A DNA stretch of 64,000 bases, from contig JAALGZ010000015.1 of assembly GCA_015227615.1 (NCBI GenBank), positions 273,001 through 337,000 of the forward strand, given 5' to 3'. Positions 1 through 10,303 of the stretch are shown one piece after another (the first letter of the stretch is position 1; every line of letters starts with the position of its first letter). This DNA comes from Labyrinthula sp. Ha (Eukaryota; Sar; Bigyra; Labyrinthulida; Labyrinthulaceae). Both the position numbers and the translations under genes were made by a program. Under the pieces are notes generated by a model. The model did no database searches, was not told the DNA's origin, and saw only the letters and a list, made by a program, of their open reading frames with translations.

Positions 1-14
1 TTTCATCAGAGTAC

Positions 15-1652
15 CTATTTCTGACTTCTCTTCAAAGTAGCCGCTAGCATTAGTGCTCGCTTATGTTCTCTGACACATGCAGAGCTGCAAAAAATCTTCC
101 CTCCAGCATGAAAGACATCTTTCGAAGTAGGAGCTAATTTACATTTCTTATTCTCACACAGCTTCTCAATTGAACTTGTCAAAACTTTACTTGCTTCCAT
201 CGCCGTTCTGTTCTGTTTCTTTCGCTCTCTCTTTCTTCTATTCTTCTCTTTTTTACGTTCAAGTTTTTTCAATTTTTCCTCCTTTGTTTCTACTACAGGT
301 ATTCTAGCCTTTGCATAATTCCATCTTGCAGAATTTGCCGATCTAAACTTGAGAAAACAATTTTCTTTTTCTTTCCGCATTTTTGGTGGGTTATTAAGTA
401 ATAGTTGGTATGCAGTTTTCCCAAAGAATGTTTCTTTTTCTGGGTTAAATTCAAGCCTTAATAAATCTTGCAAACATGACACACTTGAAGATTCACCAGA
501 CATGCAACAATAATGCAACAGACCTCTGCCCTCATCATCAAAAACATTCTTTAAGTCTTCTATCTGTTCTTTTGAAAATGTGGAAAAAATAGGAAAATTA
601 CACCCAGCAGCACATTTTTGAAGCACATCTAGTGCAAAGGTTGAAAATTCATGTCCATTTTTCTCTTTTCTTTTTGTTTTTTCTACCTTATTTACAGGCT
701 CTGTAGACTCTACAGAGTCTATTTTATCTATGTTGAGGGGTTTAGCTTCATCTAACACTACATAGATATTAAAAAGTTTATCCACAATATCTTTTGCTTC
801 CTTCAAAGTTGGACGACCAGATGAAAAGGGGATTCTCTCGACATTATTCTTATTGATTTTCTCACCTTCAATTATATCCATTATATATTTTTTGAAGAAA
901 ACATTTGCCTGAACAAAAATCTTTGAGCAGTCCTTCCAATGATCTTTGAATTTTATTTGGATGAGTTCTTTAATATCTTTCTTAAACTCTAACTCATTGT
1001 ATCTTCTTAAAGTTGCTCCAGCTGACTTTGCTCTTCTTCCAGAATTATCCTTGTTTGATTGCATTTTTCCTTGCTTTTTTCGAATAATATATCTATGAAA
1101 TCCTTTTGAAGCTAAGACTTCGAAGTTTGGAAGCCTGAAAATGGCACAAGTAAAATGCCCCCCAGATTGCAATATAACAGCAACTTTTCCTGTTGGAAGT
1201 ACGAGTTCCTCATCCTTTATTAAAAAAATATTTTTATACCCTAAATAAATTTTCTTTTTTATCTTTCTCAACGGAACAAACTGAGAAGTTCTCGCTTCTT
1301 TGTCCGTTAAATCTTCAATCCCAACGGATAGAAGAGAATCGTCAGAGAAATCTGACTCAACATCTGAAACATCCGAATCCAAAAAAATTGGTCGATGTTT
1401 TTTCAAATTAAGGGCGTGAATTCTTTTAGTGAAGTGATGTCGTTGAAGTTCGGAGTTCTCGAAGCTAATAGCACATGTCTTACACAAGAATCTAGCTTCT
1501 TCTGGATTAATAACCGAAAATTTTTTCTTTAAAATGGTATCAGAACTTGCTACTGGTTTCCTTAAAGTATTTACCCCACTTAAAACCTCAAATGGAAGTT
1601 CAAATATTGTTTGCCCTGTTTTCCTCACCTGTGCTTTCAGTTTTCTCTCCAT
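15..1652 (-). CDS. VMS1: Vms1/ANKZF1-like ribosome quality-control factor
   Basis: The family acts at stalled 60S ribosomes, where its VLRF1 domain releases the nascent chain from peptidyl-tRNA. The 545-residue protein starts at the ATG at 1652; the frame stays open upstream, but that extension is hydrophobic, overlaps the divergent neighbour and is unlike the family. Visible parts in order: a C2H2-type zinc finger (C57, C60, H72/H73, H79), an acidic linker, the VLRF1 domain (about 150-300) with the diagnostic block around MQSNKDN and AGATLRRYNE, ankyrin repeats (about 373-420), a basic helix (about 455-485) where the family carries its p97/Cdc48-binding VIM helix, and a C-terminal treble-clef finger (C499, C504, C522, C526). 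Q198 sits where the family has its catalytic glutamine. All family domains are present, so it is probably active. The stop lies 15 bases from the window edge. No intron is needed. Confidence 0.93.
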   Translation of the reverse strand: MERKLKAQVRKTGQTIFELPFEVLSGVNTLRKPVASSDTILKKKFSVINPEEARFLCKTCAISFENSELQRHHFTKRIHALNLKKHRPIFLDSDVSDVESDFSDDSLLSVGIEDLTDKEARTSQFVPLRKIKKKIYLGYKNIFLIKDEELVLPTGKVAVILQSGGHFTCAIFRLPNFEVLASKGFHRYIIRKKQGKMQSNKDNSGRRAKSAGATLRRYNELEFKKDIKELIQIKFKDHWKDCSKIFVQANVFFKKYIMDIIEGEKINKNNVERIPFSSGRPTLKEAKDIVDKLFNIYVVLDEAKPLNIDKIDSVESTEPVNKVEKTKRKEKNGHEFSTFALDVLQKCAAGCNFPIFSTFSKEQIEDLKNVFDDEGRGLLHYCCMSGESSSVSCLQDLLRLEFNPEKETFFGKTAYQLLLNNPPKMRKEKENCFLKFRSANSARWNYAKARIPVVETKEEKLKKLERKKEKNRRKRERKKQNRTAMEASKVLTSSIEKLCENKKCKLAPTSKDVFHAGGKIFCSSACVREHKRALMLAATLKRSQK

Positions 1653-1676
1653 AGAACGAACGCTGAACTTATAGTA

Positions 1677-2051
1677 ATGCAATATTGTGTGAATCAATAT
1701 CAAATGAAACGAGAACGAGATGAAGAAAATATAGCAGACGAATGGAACCAAACGAAAATAAAAGACACCTGTTACACTGAGGAATATCTCCTACAGTCTT
1801 CAATAGATTATTGCTCCGTCTGTGGTGCTAAATTTGGGTCTTTCTTCCTACTAGAAAGACATATCCTGGAGCATCACGACTCATATTTTAAAATCACAAG
1901 TGAAGAAAGAAAACAGTACATCTGTTTGGCAAATAGCTGCAAGAAAAACTTTTCCTCGAGCAATAAAAGAAGGTTACATATGATTGCAAAACACAATTTC
2001 CCAAAGTCCTATAACTTTCATCTACGAAAAAATCACAACCCGTGCATCTAG
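1677..2051 (+). CDS. ZNF511-like C2H2 zinc-finger protein
   Basis: This is a short protein (124 residues from the ATG at 1677, or 115 from the ATG at 1704). It carries two C2H2-like fingers: CSVCGAKF followed by HILEHHDSYF, then CLANSCKKNF followed by HMIAKHNFP. The block HxLExHDSxF plus a second finger ending in KHxFP is the signature of the ZNF511 family, whose molecular role is poorly known. The start is uncertain: 1677 leaves only 24 bp to the divergent Vms1 start, and 1704 leaves 51 bp. The stop is 5 bp from the stop of the convergent PLGRKT-like gene. Identification rests on the finger spacing and the HDS motif. Confidence 0.8.
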   Translation: MQYCVNQYQMKRERDEENIADEWNQTKIKDTCYTEEYLLQSSIDYCSVCGAKFGSFFLLERHILEHHDSYFKITSEERKQYICLANSCKKNFSSSNKRRLHMIAKHNFPKSYNFHLRKNHNPCI

Positions 2052-2056
2052 TAGCC

Positions 2057-2521
2057 TTAATCCTTGTACAGTACCTTTCGAACTATTTCAGGCCACATGG
2101 CCTTTACAGATTGTGTATTATTCTGTTCTTCACCTTCATAAATATAATAAAATGGCATTTGTTTCGGAGGTATAAAAATTTCTCTTTCCTTCTCGAGCAT
2201 TTCCTCAGCTTCTTTCACGATTCTTTGCATCTTGTTTCCATACCCCATGTCGTATTGATAGGCTAAGATGATTGCACCCAGCCCAAGCGGAGCCTTTATA
2301 GCAACTGGCACAGTACCGTGTCTAACTCTACTCAGAATGCCACCTGTCAGAATTAGGCTATAGATGCCTGATCCAAACTGAAAGAAATCACGAGCCCACG
2401 CTCGATTTACAGCTAATTGGGCTTCCCTTTGTATAGCAAGGGTTCTAAAAGGAATATCTTTTATTTTCTCAATATGATCCTCAACATCTCCTAGAAATGG
2501 TTTAGCAATGAAACTCCCCAT
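2057..2521 (-). CDS. PLGRKT: PLGRKT-like small membrane protein
   Basis: A protein of 154 residues from the first ATG (MGSFIAKPF). It matches the plasminogen receptor KT family (human C9orf46): an N-terminal amphipathic region with AxxRAWARDFFQF, two hydrophobic segments (around YSLILTGGILS and PLGLGAIILAYQYDM), then the conserved YQYDMGYGNKMQRI, an acidic helix EAEEMLEKERE and PPKQMPFYY. In animals the C-terminal lysine binds plasminogen; here the protein ends in YKD, so that activity is not expected. An ancestral membrane or mitochondrial role is more likely, which is inference. The frame continues about 12 codons upstream without an ATG. It is convergent with the ZNF511-like gene. Confidence 0.85.
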   Translation of the reverse strand: MGSFIAKPFLGDVEDHIEKIKDIPFRTLAIQREAQLAVNRAWARDFFQFGSGIYSLILTGGILSRVRHGTVPVAIKAPLGLGAIILAYQYDMGYGNKMQRIVKEAEEMLEKEREIFIPPKQMPFYYIYEGEEQNNTQSVKAMWPEIVRKVLYKD

Positions 2522-5500
2522 CTGTTTGTTTCTTGTTGGTTGTTTTACTTGCGTCAAAATTTGTATCTTTTTAACGACTATTCAAAAAAAATGATTCAAA
2601 GTCTGGCTCAAAGCAAAACACGTGAGCCATAAATCAAATTTTGGCTCATTAAAAGTACAGCTAAATTTGTGCTCGTTTTGGATAAGCTTTATTTGTGCAC
2701 AATGTAAAACTGTTGATATATTGGAGAGACTTCAATATATGTAGGAAGATTCCACCATAGGAGTTCACGTTGGTCTATTTTGAATAGAGACCTGATACGC
2801 TTAAGCAAACAGTTATACTGTAAAAGTTCTTATGTTGCTTCAAAACAAAAGTAAATGAGGTAATTCTTAAAGACTACTGGACATGTATAAGTGTAACACT
2901 TGAAATATAATGTACCTTTCTGCATTCTAATCGAATATGTAGCGAAAGTAACTGTAGTTTGGACGCTACAATCCTATATTCATGTCAGAGGTGGTTGAAA
3001 CGGGAACCAAGCAGTACAGCTGCGAAGGGGTTATACTGAGGACTATTAGTAATATATTAACGTCGAAAAGAATTTGATTCATTAGTTAAGTTTTGATAAA
3101 CAAAAAGCGAGTTAAAGTTTTTATTGGTAATAAACCATTCAGTATTCCTACAGAAATCTGCTTAGCAGGCATGAAGTTTTTCTTACCATATTACTCTAGA
3201 GGTGTACCATGTGCAGATATTTGCAGTTATTCCATCAAGGTAGCTGCTTTGAGGGTTATATTTTTTAAAAATATTAAAAACTATCTTACATTGGATTGTA
3301 TTCGAATGGAATTGTAAAGGATCACAAGTCTATACCATCTTTCCAGCTGATACTGTTGTCTTAATAAACTAATAAAGTTGATGGTCATTGAAAACACTTA
3401 AGAGTAACCAACAAATGATATACTGAAACCATGTATAACTACAAATATAATAAATTCTTATAGTATTGATCTACACAGAGAGTTAGAATAATTATGAATA
3501 TCTTCTATGACAGATGTATGTACATATGCGTACAAGTATTATTCCCTATTAAGTCCAAGCCAGTGAGAGAAGTTGGAGGTTTCTACTTACGTATTTTCTA
3601 ATGCATAAAACTAGTGTTACAGTAATTCATAAATTAACTGCCTCTAAATACTGAATATCTACAAACTATAAAATTTAGAAAACACATAAGCAGTAGTCGG
3701 TGGTTTATGAAGTACGAGAACTATTGATTCTCATTCACTTAACTGCAATACGAAGGTGAAAAACGTTCAAATTTTCAGTTTTTATCGATATTGTGACTTT
3801 GGAGAATATGTTTATTTCAAATACTTATTTTCAAGGATGATATCAACCAATGCAGTGAGCTTTAGAAAATTACCAGAAAGATTTCCATTCACTAAGCTTA
3901 TTGTTTTGGCGTGTCAATCATTTCTCATAGTACTGTAATCGGCAGTAGACACTACGAGCTAAGAAAAAACGAACCAGTAACTTCTTTCAGCTCCTCATTA
4001 CTGAAAATATATTCTTCTAATATAAATGTATACACCCACGAAAGACTTTTTTCCCACCATTTAAGGATCTCAGGAGCTTGAACCCATTTTGGGCTATATA
4101 TTATCAGTGCTCAAAGGAACGAAGACTAATTACTGATAGAGAATATGAGATATATGTTTTGAGGGCTACAGCAGATGAACATTATAATTATCAACGAAGC
4201 ATTCGAAAAAACATAAATTTTCATAACATGCTTAAGATTAAAATACTTTCCAAACACTTCTAACTAGGTACTGCTAGACGTGGACAGGCTGGCAGATACC
4301 ACCTTGAAGCTGCTCTTATGCGAAGCTACTAGGCCCCTCATGTACAAACCAGCTTTTACCTATCTCATAACTCTAATTGAATGAAAAAAAATATTGGTAA
4401 ATACAAAGTTCATAACCCATACGTATTTCTTCAATACTTTGCATGAACTAGGTTAGACTCGAGATTATCTGTGCGAATTTATAGAAGCCCGATGCTAACA
4501 AGAGTATATTATTAATTTTGCTCTCGAGGTTGTGCATAAGGTGGCCTGATGGGATTTAAAATTTCCGGGGAAAACGGTTATCGAATTAATTTTATCAGTA
4601 AATATGTTTCACCTCGCATTCTACAAGATTGTAGGTTATCTAGAACCATTAATAGGACTGTCGGCGGAGGAACATTGCTTACTGAGGAATTGAGGACCCC
4701 AAACTCAAAACAAATTCTTGGATTTTGAGAATCCGCAAAGGTCAGGCATTAAAGTTAAAGTCTTCAATAGCTTCCTGATTCCTAACTCAATGTGATGTGA
4801 AGGCTTGCTCAGATTTATTCGGTCACTGGGAAAATTCCCAAGAAGTCTGAGCGACACTTCCATGAGAACTCGCCGTGCATCTCTATCTTTGAAACATAAC
4901 ACTCTTGTCCCCAAAAGGTTATAGACAAGAGAATTTTCTAATGCTGATTAGTACACCAAAATGAGGTTTTTATCAAATTAAAATGAAAGCACAAGACACC
5001 TGTAAGAGGTTATTATTTATCTAAATCTGGTGCCGAGCATTATATACTGTAGATACATGAACATTGTTTCAGAGGTTAAATGGAAACTTTCTCATGGTGA
5101 GGTTGAAGTGTCTAAATAGAGCGAATTGAGCGTGAATACCATAAAAAGAAAATTAATTTCTTATCACTCAGTGATATTAACTGGAAAGATACTGTATGTA
5201 ATTCAACGAGGACACTTGATGACCAAAAAATTGCATGAGGTTTACCTTACGCATCGTGAGTAATTTAACCATTTTCACTCACTTAGTTTTCTTGTAAATG
5301 AATACTGAAAAAAAGCTAGTTAAGTATTGGTTACAGCTCAGCTTAACCCTTCTTTGTGCTCACCTTGACACCAAGACAATGAGTATGTTTTGACTGGAAC
5401 TGACATTTTGAACCTTGTTTATTGTTCGAAAAGTAAAAAACAAACGACTATCATTAGAGCATTTACATTATCTTGCTAGAATGAGCAAGGCAACTTTTGG

Positions 5501-6661
5501 GGAGTCTGTTTCTCACCGTGCAAAAAGATATTACTTAAATTTCCCATATTTCTTTCATATTAATGCGCTTCCCGTTACAATCTGGCTCCACAGCACAATT
5601 GATGTATCTGTTCTATTAGCGTTCAACGTGTTTCATGCTTTATTGAATACTTTAGGGAACGCTGAAGGTTGCTTTTTCTGGCTACCCCTGTGTGATATAC
5701 GGCTAAATGAAGAAAAATATTTACTAATTTAACGGGTTCACTCTATTGGATGGGTAAGCATGTTTTTTTTATAATTTTGTAAAACATTGGCCCAATTCGA
5801 AAGTGTCAAGTAGTTAGTGGACGTGCCTAGCAACGGGAAGGATATACTGTTATCTCTAAAATTTTCACACATTAGAAGTAGGCATCGAATTTAAAGAAAA
5901 AATAAAAATTATTTGTTAATAAAAATTAAGATACTGATTATCAATAAAATAAATGGGATTTGGATTGGTACCAAATGATTCTGATTTTATTCTGATTATG
6001 GATAACCAATCAAAATGGTTGGGACACTATTAAAACAACTCAATTGCAAAAACTTGGGCAAGAGGTTTATTGATATTTTATCAATTAATCAAATATGATC
6101 CCTAATTGAAACCACAGGTGTGTCATTTTTAATGTCGAAGCTTCACGAAATTTGAATTTTAGCGGCCCGAAGGGATTTAATTTTCATTTACGAGTTGATC
6201 GAATTTGATTTCAATGTAAATGTGATCTGAACCTTCACTAAAAGAATCCACAGTTGATGCACGGTTGTTCTTTGAATAAAGTTTGTTATTTAAACATTTT
6301 ATTTTAGCTAGACAGTGACAACACAAGAAAAAAAGAATTAAACAAGAAAAAAACTACCCATCGAAAATTCACGCTTGGTACAAAAAGTTGTACTGTCTCG
6401 GTAACTAAGAAGTTTTGGAAACATAGTTCAGAATTTAGAGGATTGCTCCTTACCAAAAAAAAAACTTCAGGGAAAATATTAGATAATTTTGGTTTTCTAA
6501 GAAAACTATTGAAGAACAAGGAAAATCTATTCTTTTTCTATATTTGTTAGAGTTGTTCAATTTTAGAACCAGTAAGCATTCAAGCTATGTCCGAAAGGGT
6601 CAGAAATGTTCCAATACGCTGAAAATATATACGTTTAAAATTCTACAAACAAGGAACGAAA
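2522..6661. other. Gene-free stretch, about 4.1 kb
   Basis: No reading frame here looks like a conserved protein; the longest open stretches (for example 5415-5732 on the plus strand, 105 codons) give unfamiliar, low-quality translations. The DNA is AT-rich with frequent stops in all frames. The first part (2522-2660) is the 5' flank of the PLGRKT-like gene and holds three copies of GGCTCA in either orientation. Around 5880-6240 the sequence is richer in A/T-runs and GATT words, including an 11-bp near-tandem repeat at about 5978-6000. No tRNA or rRNA was recognised. Confidence 0.6.
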
Positions 6662-8619
6662 ATGAGTTTTATGAATTTATCGCAGAAGATAACGCGTAAG
6701 CTGTCACGAGCTAAGGTAAACAGCAGAAGTGAAGACTCAATAGGCAGTATAACTCAGGGGTTGGATGAGGCCTTGAAAGATGGAAGCATGATGGAACAGA
6801 AAAAAGATGGCCCGAAAAAACTTCAAGAGGTTGACGTTAACGAAGGTTTACATGAAGTGAAAAGAGAAAGAAAAGCGAAGAAATCATTAAGAAAAAGTGT
6901 TAAAAGTCCGGCTAAGAGTGTGGGAAGCTCTGTGCATAAGACGAGTCGTCTTTCTATGAACCGTGCTAAGGCTTCGGTGATTTACGGGATGAGCCAGCTG
7001 CAAAAGAATCTAAAGAAACAAGAGTTGATGAGCAGAATGAAGAAACGAACTCGAGCATCAAGCTCTGCAAATAAGCCAGAGCTTCCACTGCAAGATGAAC
7101 AAGGCTATGCACCAAAGAAAAGTGGAAAAATGATGCAAAGGTGGAAAAAGATGAGACAGAAGACAGCTGCGTTCTCCAAGAACATACGGTTGAGAGGGTT
7201 CCGCGTTGGTTCCGAAGCAGATTTTCGAAGCCGAGGTGAATCTAGGATGGATCAACCAACTAGACAGTTGTTCATGGTAAGTTTTCTGTTTTTTGTTTAG
7301 TTGCGTAGGAATTGAAAAACTATGGAAAAGTGAATAGTTTGGAAGATGCCGTAGACGTGCTGAAGAAGATGGAGGAAAATAAAAAGAGCGGTCCAATTAT
7401 AGCTTTAGGTTTCGCATCACTCTCTGCTATTGCATCTCAGGAAGCTACTGGGTTAATACAAAATGGGGCATTGGATTTGGTAGTACATGCCTTTGATAAA
7501 TTCAAGGCGTCTCCAAGTGTGAATAGAAATACTTGTTTGTTTCTCTGGAATATTCTTGTTGATCGAGAAGCTCGAAAGAAGCTTTTGCCACAAGCTGAAG
7601 GTATTTTTTTCTAGACTCATTATTTTGTAGATGACATCCCAGAGTTGCACATGGATCTAGAACAGAGAATTGTAGACTGTATGAATTTCCATAAAGAGAG
7701 TGTTAAGGTTCTTCCTAAAGCATGTGGTGCACTTAAATTATTGCTCAATAATCCATACTCCAAGCAGAAGCTACTTGACCTTGGGGTTTTAGATTTGATT
7801 ATTTCTTCTTACAAGTTATTTACAACAGAAACCCCAGAAAAATCGCAGTATCAGACTGTTTGTATTTCTTGCATACAAAATTTAGCGTATTCCGCAAATT
7901 ATAAAACAGACTCTGATTCTCAAAAATTTGTAGTAAAAGATTTGTTTGATGCACAGGCTCCAGAGTTGATCATTAAATCCATGGCAAAGTTTATAAAAGT
8001 AGCTGATCTTCAGAGTGCAGGGTGTGCAGCTATTTGGAACTTGTCTATTCCAGATGAAACCAAAACTGACTTAGTGTCATTAGGTGCTGGGAATCGCCTG
8101 CTTAAAGCTATAATGAGCTGGAGAGATGACGCGGAAATTATCATCCACGCCTTTGGTGCCTTGAAGAACCTTGTAAAAGGCGAGAACAGTGACGAGCTAC
8201 TATCCATGGTGCGGGAAAAGGTCCACAGTGAATTAGGAGAGGAAGAGCTGGGAAAGATTAATATCTACGATGTCTTGTTTGATGCATATTTTGATCATCA
8301 AGAGAATGATTCTAATATTAGAAGAATAGGAGAAGCGCTAATCGAATCTTTTGAGATAGAGGATAACGAGAATGTAAATCGCAATCTCGAAGGGGAGGAG
8401 AAAGAAGAAAAGAAGGAGGAAACTACATCAGTTACTGTATCTCCAAAACAAAGAGGTAGTCTTATTCACCCATCCTCCAAAGTTTCTTCAATCGGAAGTT
8501 TCCGCAACCTCTCTGTAGTTGATGACATTGAGTACGATCCAAATGATCCCTTCGGAAACCTCGAAGTGGAAACAGAACCTGATCACTTTGATGAAGAGAA
8601 AGGGGACCTTGAGATTTGA
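6662..8619 (+). CDS. Armadillo-like repeat protein, basic N-terminus
   Basis: Three exons (6662-7276, 7309-7600, 7631-8619) give 631 residues. The first intron (7277-7308, 32 nt, phase 0) and second (7601-7630, 30 nt, phase 1) both begin GTA and end TAG, and removing them keeps one open frame. Residues 1-205 are strongly basic and low in complexity (many K/R/S), suggesting disorder and nucleic-acid, membrane or microtubule contact. Residues about 206-545 form helical repeats with armadillo features (ALKLLLNNPYSKQKLLDLG; AGCAAIWNLSIPDETKTDL; HAFGALKNLV). The tail is acidic and ends in DPFGNLEVE-like text. No catalytic motif is visible, so a scaffold role is likely. It is convergent with the CtIP-like gene, 139 bp away. 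The subfamily is not recognised. Confidence 0.82.
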
Positions 8620-8758
8620 TTTTTTTTTCTACCGTATTTAGACCTTTTAGCTTTACGTTTCCTCAAGTATGTATATGCAGTCCATAGATTGAGCCCAATA
8701 TATTTTTGTTCGTAGTATTAACTATTTGTCAAGATGGAACGTAATTTCTTCATACGCA

Positions 8759-9362
8759 TCAGCTCTGACTTTCTTTTGTAGGGGTAGATAAAGAAGGAAT
8801 CGCCCAGTAATGTGCAGGTGTGGGAGGAATCTCGCTTTCTTCACGGTGTCTATGCCTTGAATATTTTTGGATAAGATCTTTCTTGTCTTGACTGAATCCT
8901 GTGGTGTCGATGTTTGAGATGCATTCGTCACAATCCCTACAAGTATGACCGGGGAGCTTTGCTCTTTCTTGTTTTGTTCTAACTACTTCCTGATACGCAA
9001 ATTTTGGTTCTTTGCTCTTTTTGTCCATCTTGTAGTCAACCTCATTATTTATTAATTTTAAACCCATCAATGATTCATTTTGAGCAAATTTCACTTTTTC
9101 TTCTTCTTGTTCTGATTTTTCTTCCGCTTGCAATTCAGGGACGAATCTGCATTTCAAGACTTCATTTTCAACTACAAAGAATGAAATTCGAAAAGACTGT
9201 ACATTCAAGTTTTTCCAATAATAATTTTTGTTTCTTGATTATCTTTATCAACTAAAGCTCACTGCAAGACATCTAATATACTTGTAAGCATTTCAAGTGC
9301 AGTTTTTTCGTGTCTTCCTTCATAAAATGCGTTGACCAATGAAGTTTTCCTGCGATTTTCAT
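8759..9362 (-). CDS. CtIP/Sae2/Ctp1-like DNA-end resection factor
   Basis: Three exons on the minus strand (9362-9282, 9251-9203, 9171-8759) give a 180-residue protein. The introns (9252-9281, 30 nt; 9172-9202, 31 nt) were placed by frame continuity. CtIP/Sae2/Ctp1 activates the Mre11 nuclease to start DNA double-strand-break resection. The diagnostic C-terminal block is complete: LPGHTCRDCDECI with CxxC (C121, C124), then SRHRHRE (RHR motif) and EIPPTPAHYW, whose T161-P162 matches the CDK site that activates CtIP and Sae2. The N-terminus (about 20-50) could form the short coiled-coil used for tetramerisation. It is far shorter than human CtIP (897 residues) and shorter than yeast Sae2. The start at 9362 lies 54 bp from the divergent methyltransferase start; exon 1 is the least certain part. 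Confidence 0.8.
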
Positions 9363-9416
9363 TGGATTATCTGTTAAAGAACTTATCCGTTTAGCAGAAG
9401 AGGAGGGAAAGAAAAA

Positions 9417-10162
9417 ATGGCTCAGTATGGGAAAATTGAGTATTGGGATGAAAGATACACAAAGTACATTGTTCTTTTTGCACGAGAATTGCTTTAAGTG
9501 CAAGCTTCGAGCGAAGTTCGTGTTATTTTTGTTGCGATGCATTCCTTAATGCTTCATAGAGACGCGGAACCCTTCGACTGGTATCAGAGATATAGCAATA
9601 TATCGGAAAAATTGACCGGAAATTTGGATAAATCGTCTCAGATTTTAATGCTTGGCTGCGGTAACTCTCGTACATTTGGGTTTGAATTCATTTCTTAGGT
9701 GTTACTGAAGATATGTTCCAAGATGGGTACGCGTCGATTGTGAACATTGACGTGTCAAAGGTAGTCATTGATCAGATGACCGAACGACACAAAGATAAAA
9801 GTACTGTTAGCTGGAAAGTCATGAATGCCCAACATTTGGATTTTGAGGATGAACACTTTGATGCTATAATTGATAAAGGGACCTTGGACTCCATTCTTTG
9901 CGGGGAAGGCTCAACTAACAACGCGGCTATGACCTTAAAGGAATGTATAAGAGTTTTGAAACCAGGTGGAAAATACATTTGCATTAGTTATGGAACACCA
10001 GACAACAGACTAGGATACTTGGAAGCCCAAGGGGAGTTGAATTGGGAGGTTTCAATCGACACTGTCCCAAAGCCTACGGTCACTGGAGAGCCTTTAAAGG
10101 ATGAAAATGGTACTAGTGTACACTATATTTATAAGTGTACCAAACATTCTGCAAAAAACTAA
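9417..10162 (+). CDS. METTL13/EEF1A-KMT4-type SAM methyltransferase
   Basis: Exons 9417-9463, 9560-9669 and 9699-10162 give 206 residues. It is a class I SAM-dependent methyltransferase of the group that holds METTL13, EEF1AKMT4 and CSKMT, several of which methylate lysines of elongation factor 1A or citrate synthase. Visible family marks: YWDERYTK near the N-terminus, EPFDWYQRY, motif I LGCGNS, IVNIDVS, and the diagnostic DKGTLDSILCG, then VLKPGGKYICISYG. The second intron (9670-9698, 29 nt) splits the codon after LGCGNS and is firmly placed. The first (9464-9559, 96 nt) is inferred because it joins YWDERYT to KDAEPFDWYQ in frame as in plant relatives; it is about three times longer than the other introns. 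The target protein cannot be read from sequence. Confidence 0.87.
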
Positions 10163-10303
10163 CTATAGTTTAATAGGATGATACTAGTATGCTTTGTTGC
10201 TATTTGCTATATTTACAAAGGTACGAAAATAATATTAGTGTTATACTATTTCGTGCTGGTTTTTGTTTTTGCCCGTAATCTAACCTTGCTTATCCGTTTA
10301 AAA

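Noticed and set aside
1611-1676. An upstream extension of the ZNF511-like frame.
   Set aside because: It has no ATG at its beginning and overlaps the start of the divergent Vms1 gene.
5415-5732. A 105-codon open frame in the first desert.
   Set aside because: The translation shows no recognisable motif or repeat, and frames of this length occur by chance in a window this large.
9273-9542. An 89-codon minus-strand frame overlapping the start of the methyltransferase gene.
   Set aside because: Only its last part (from 9362) is used, as exon 1 of the CtIP-like gene; the upstream part is antisense to the methyltransferase 5' end.
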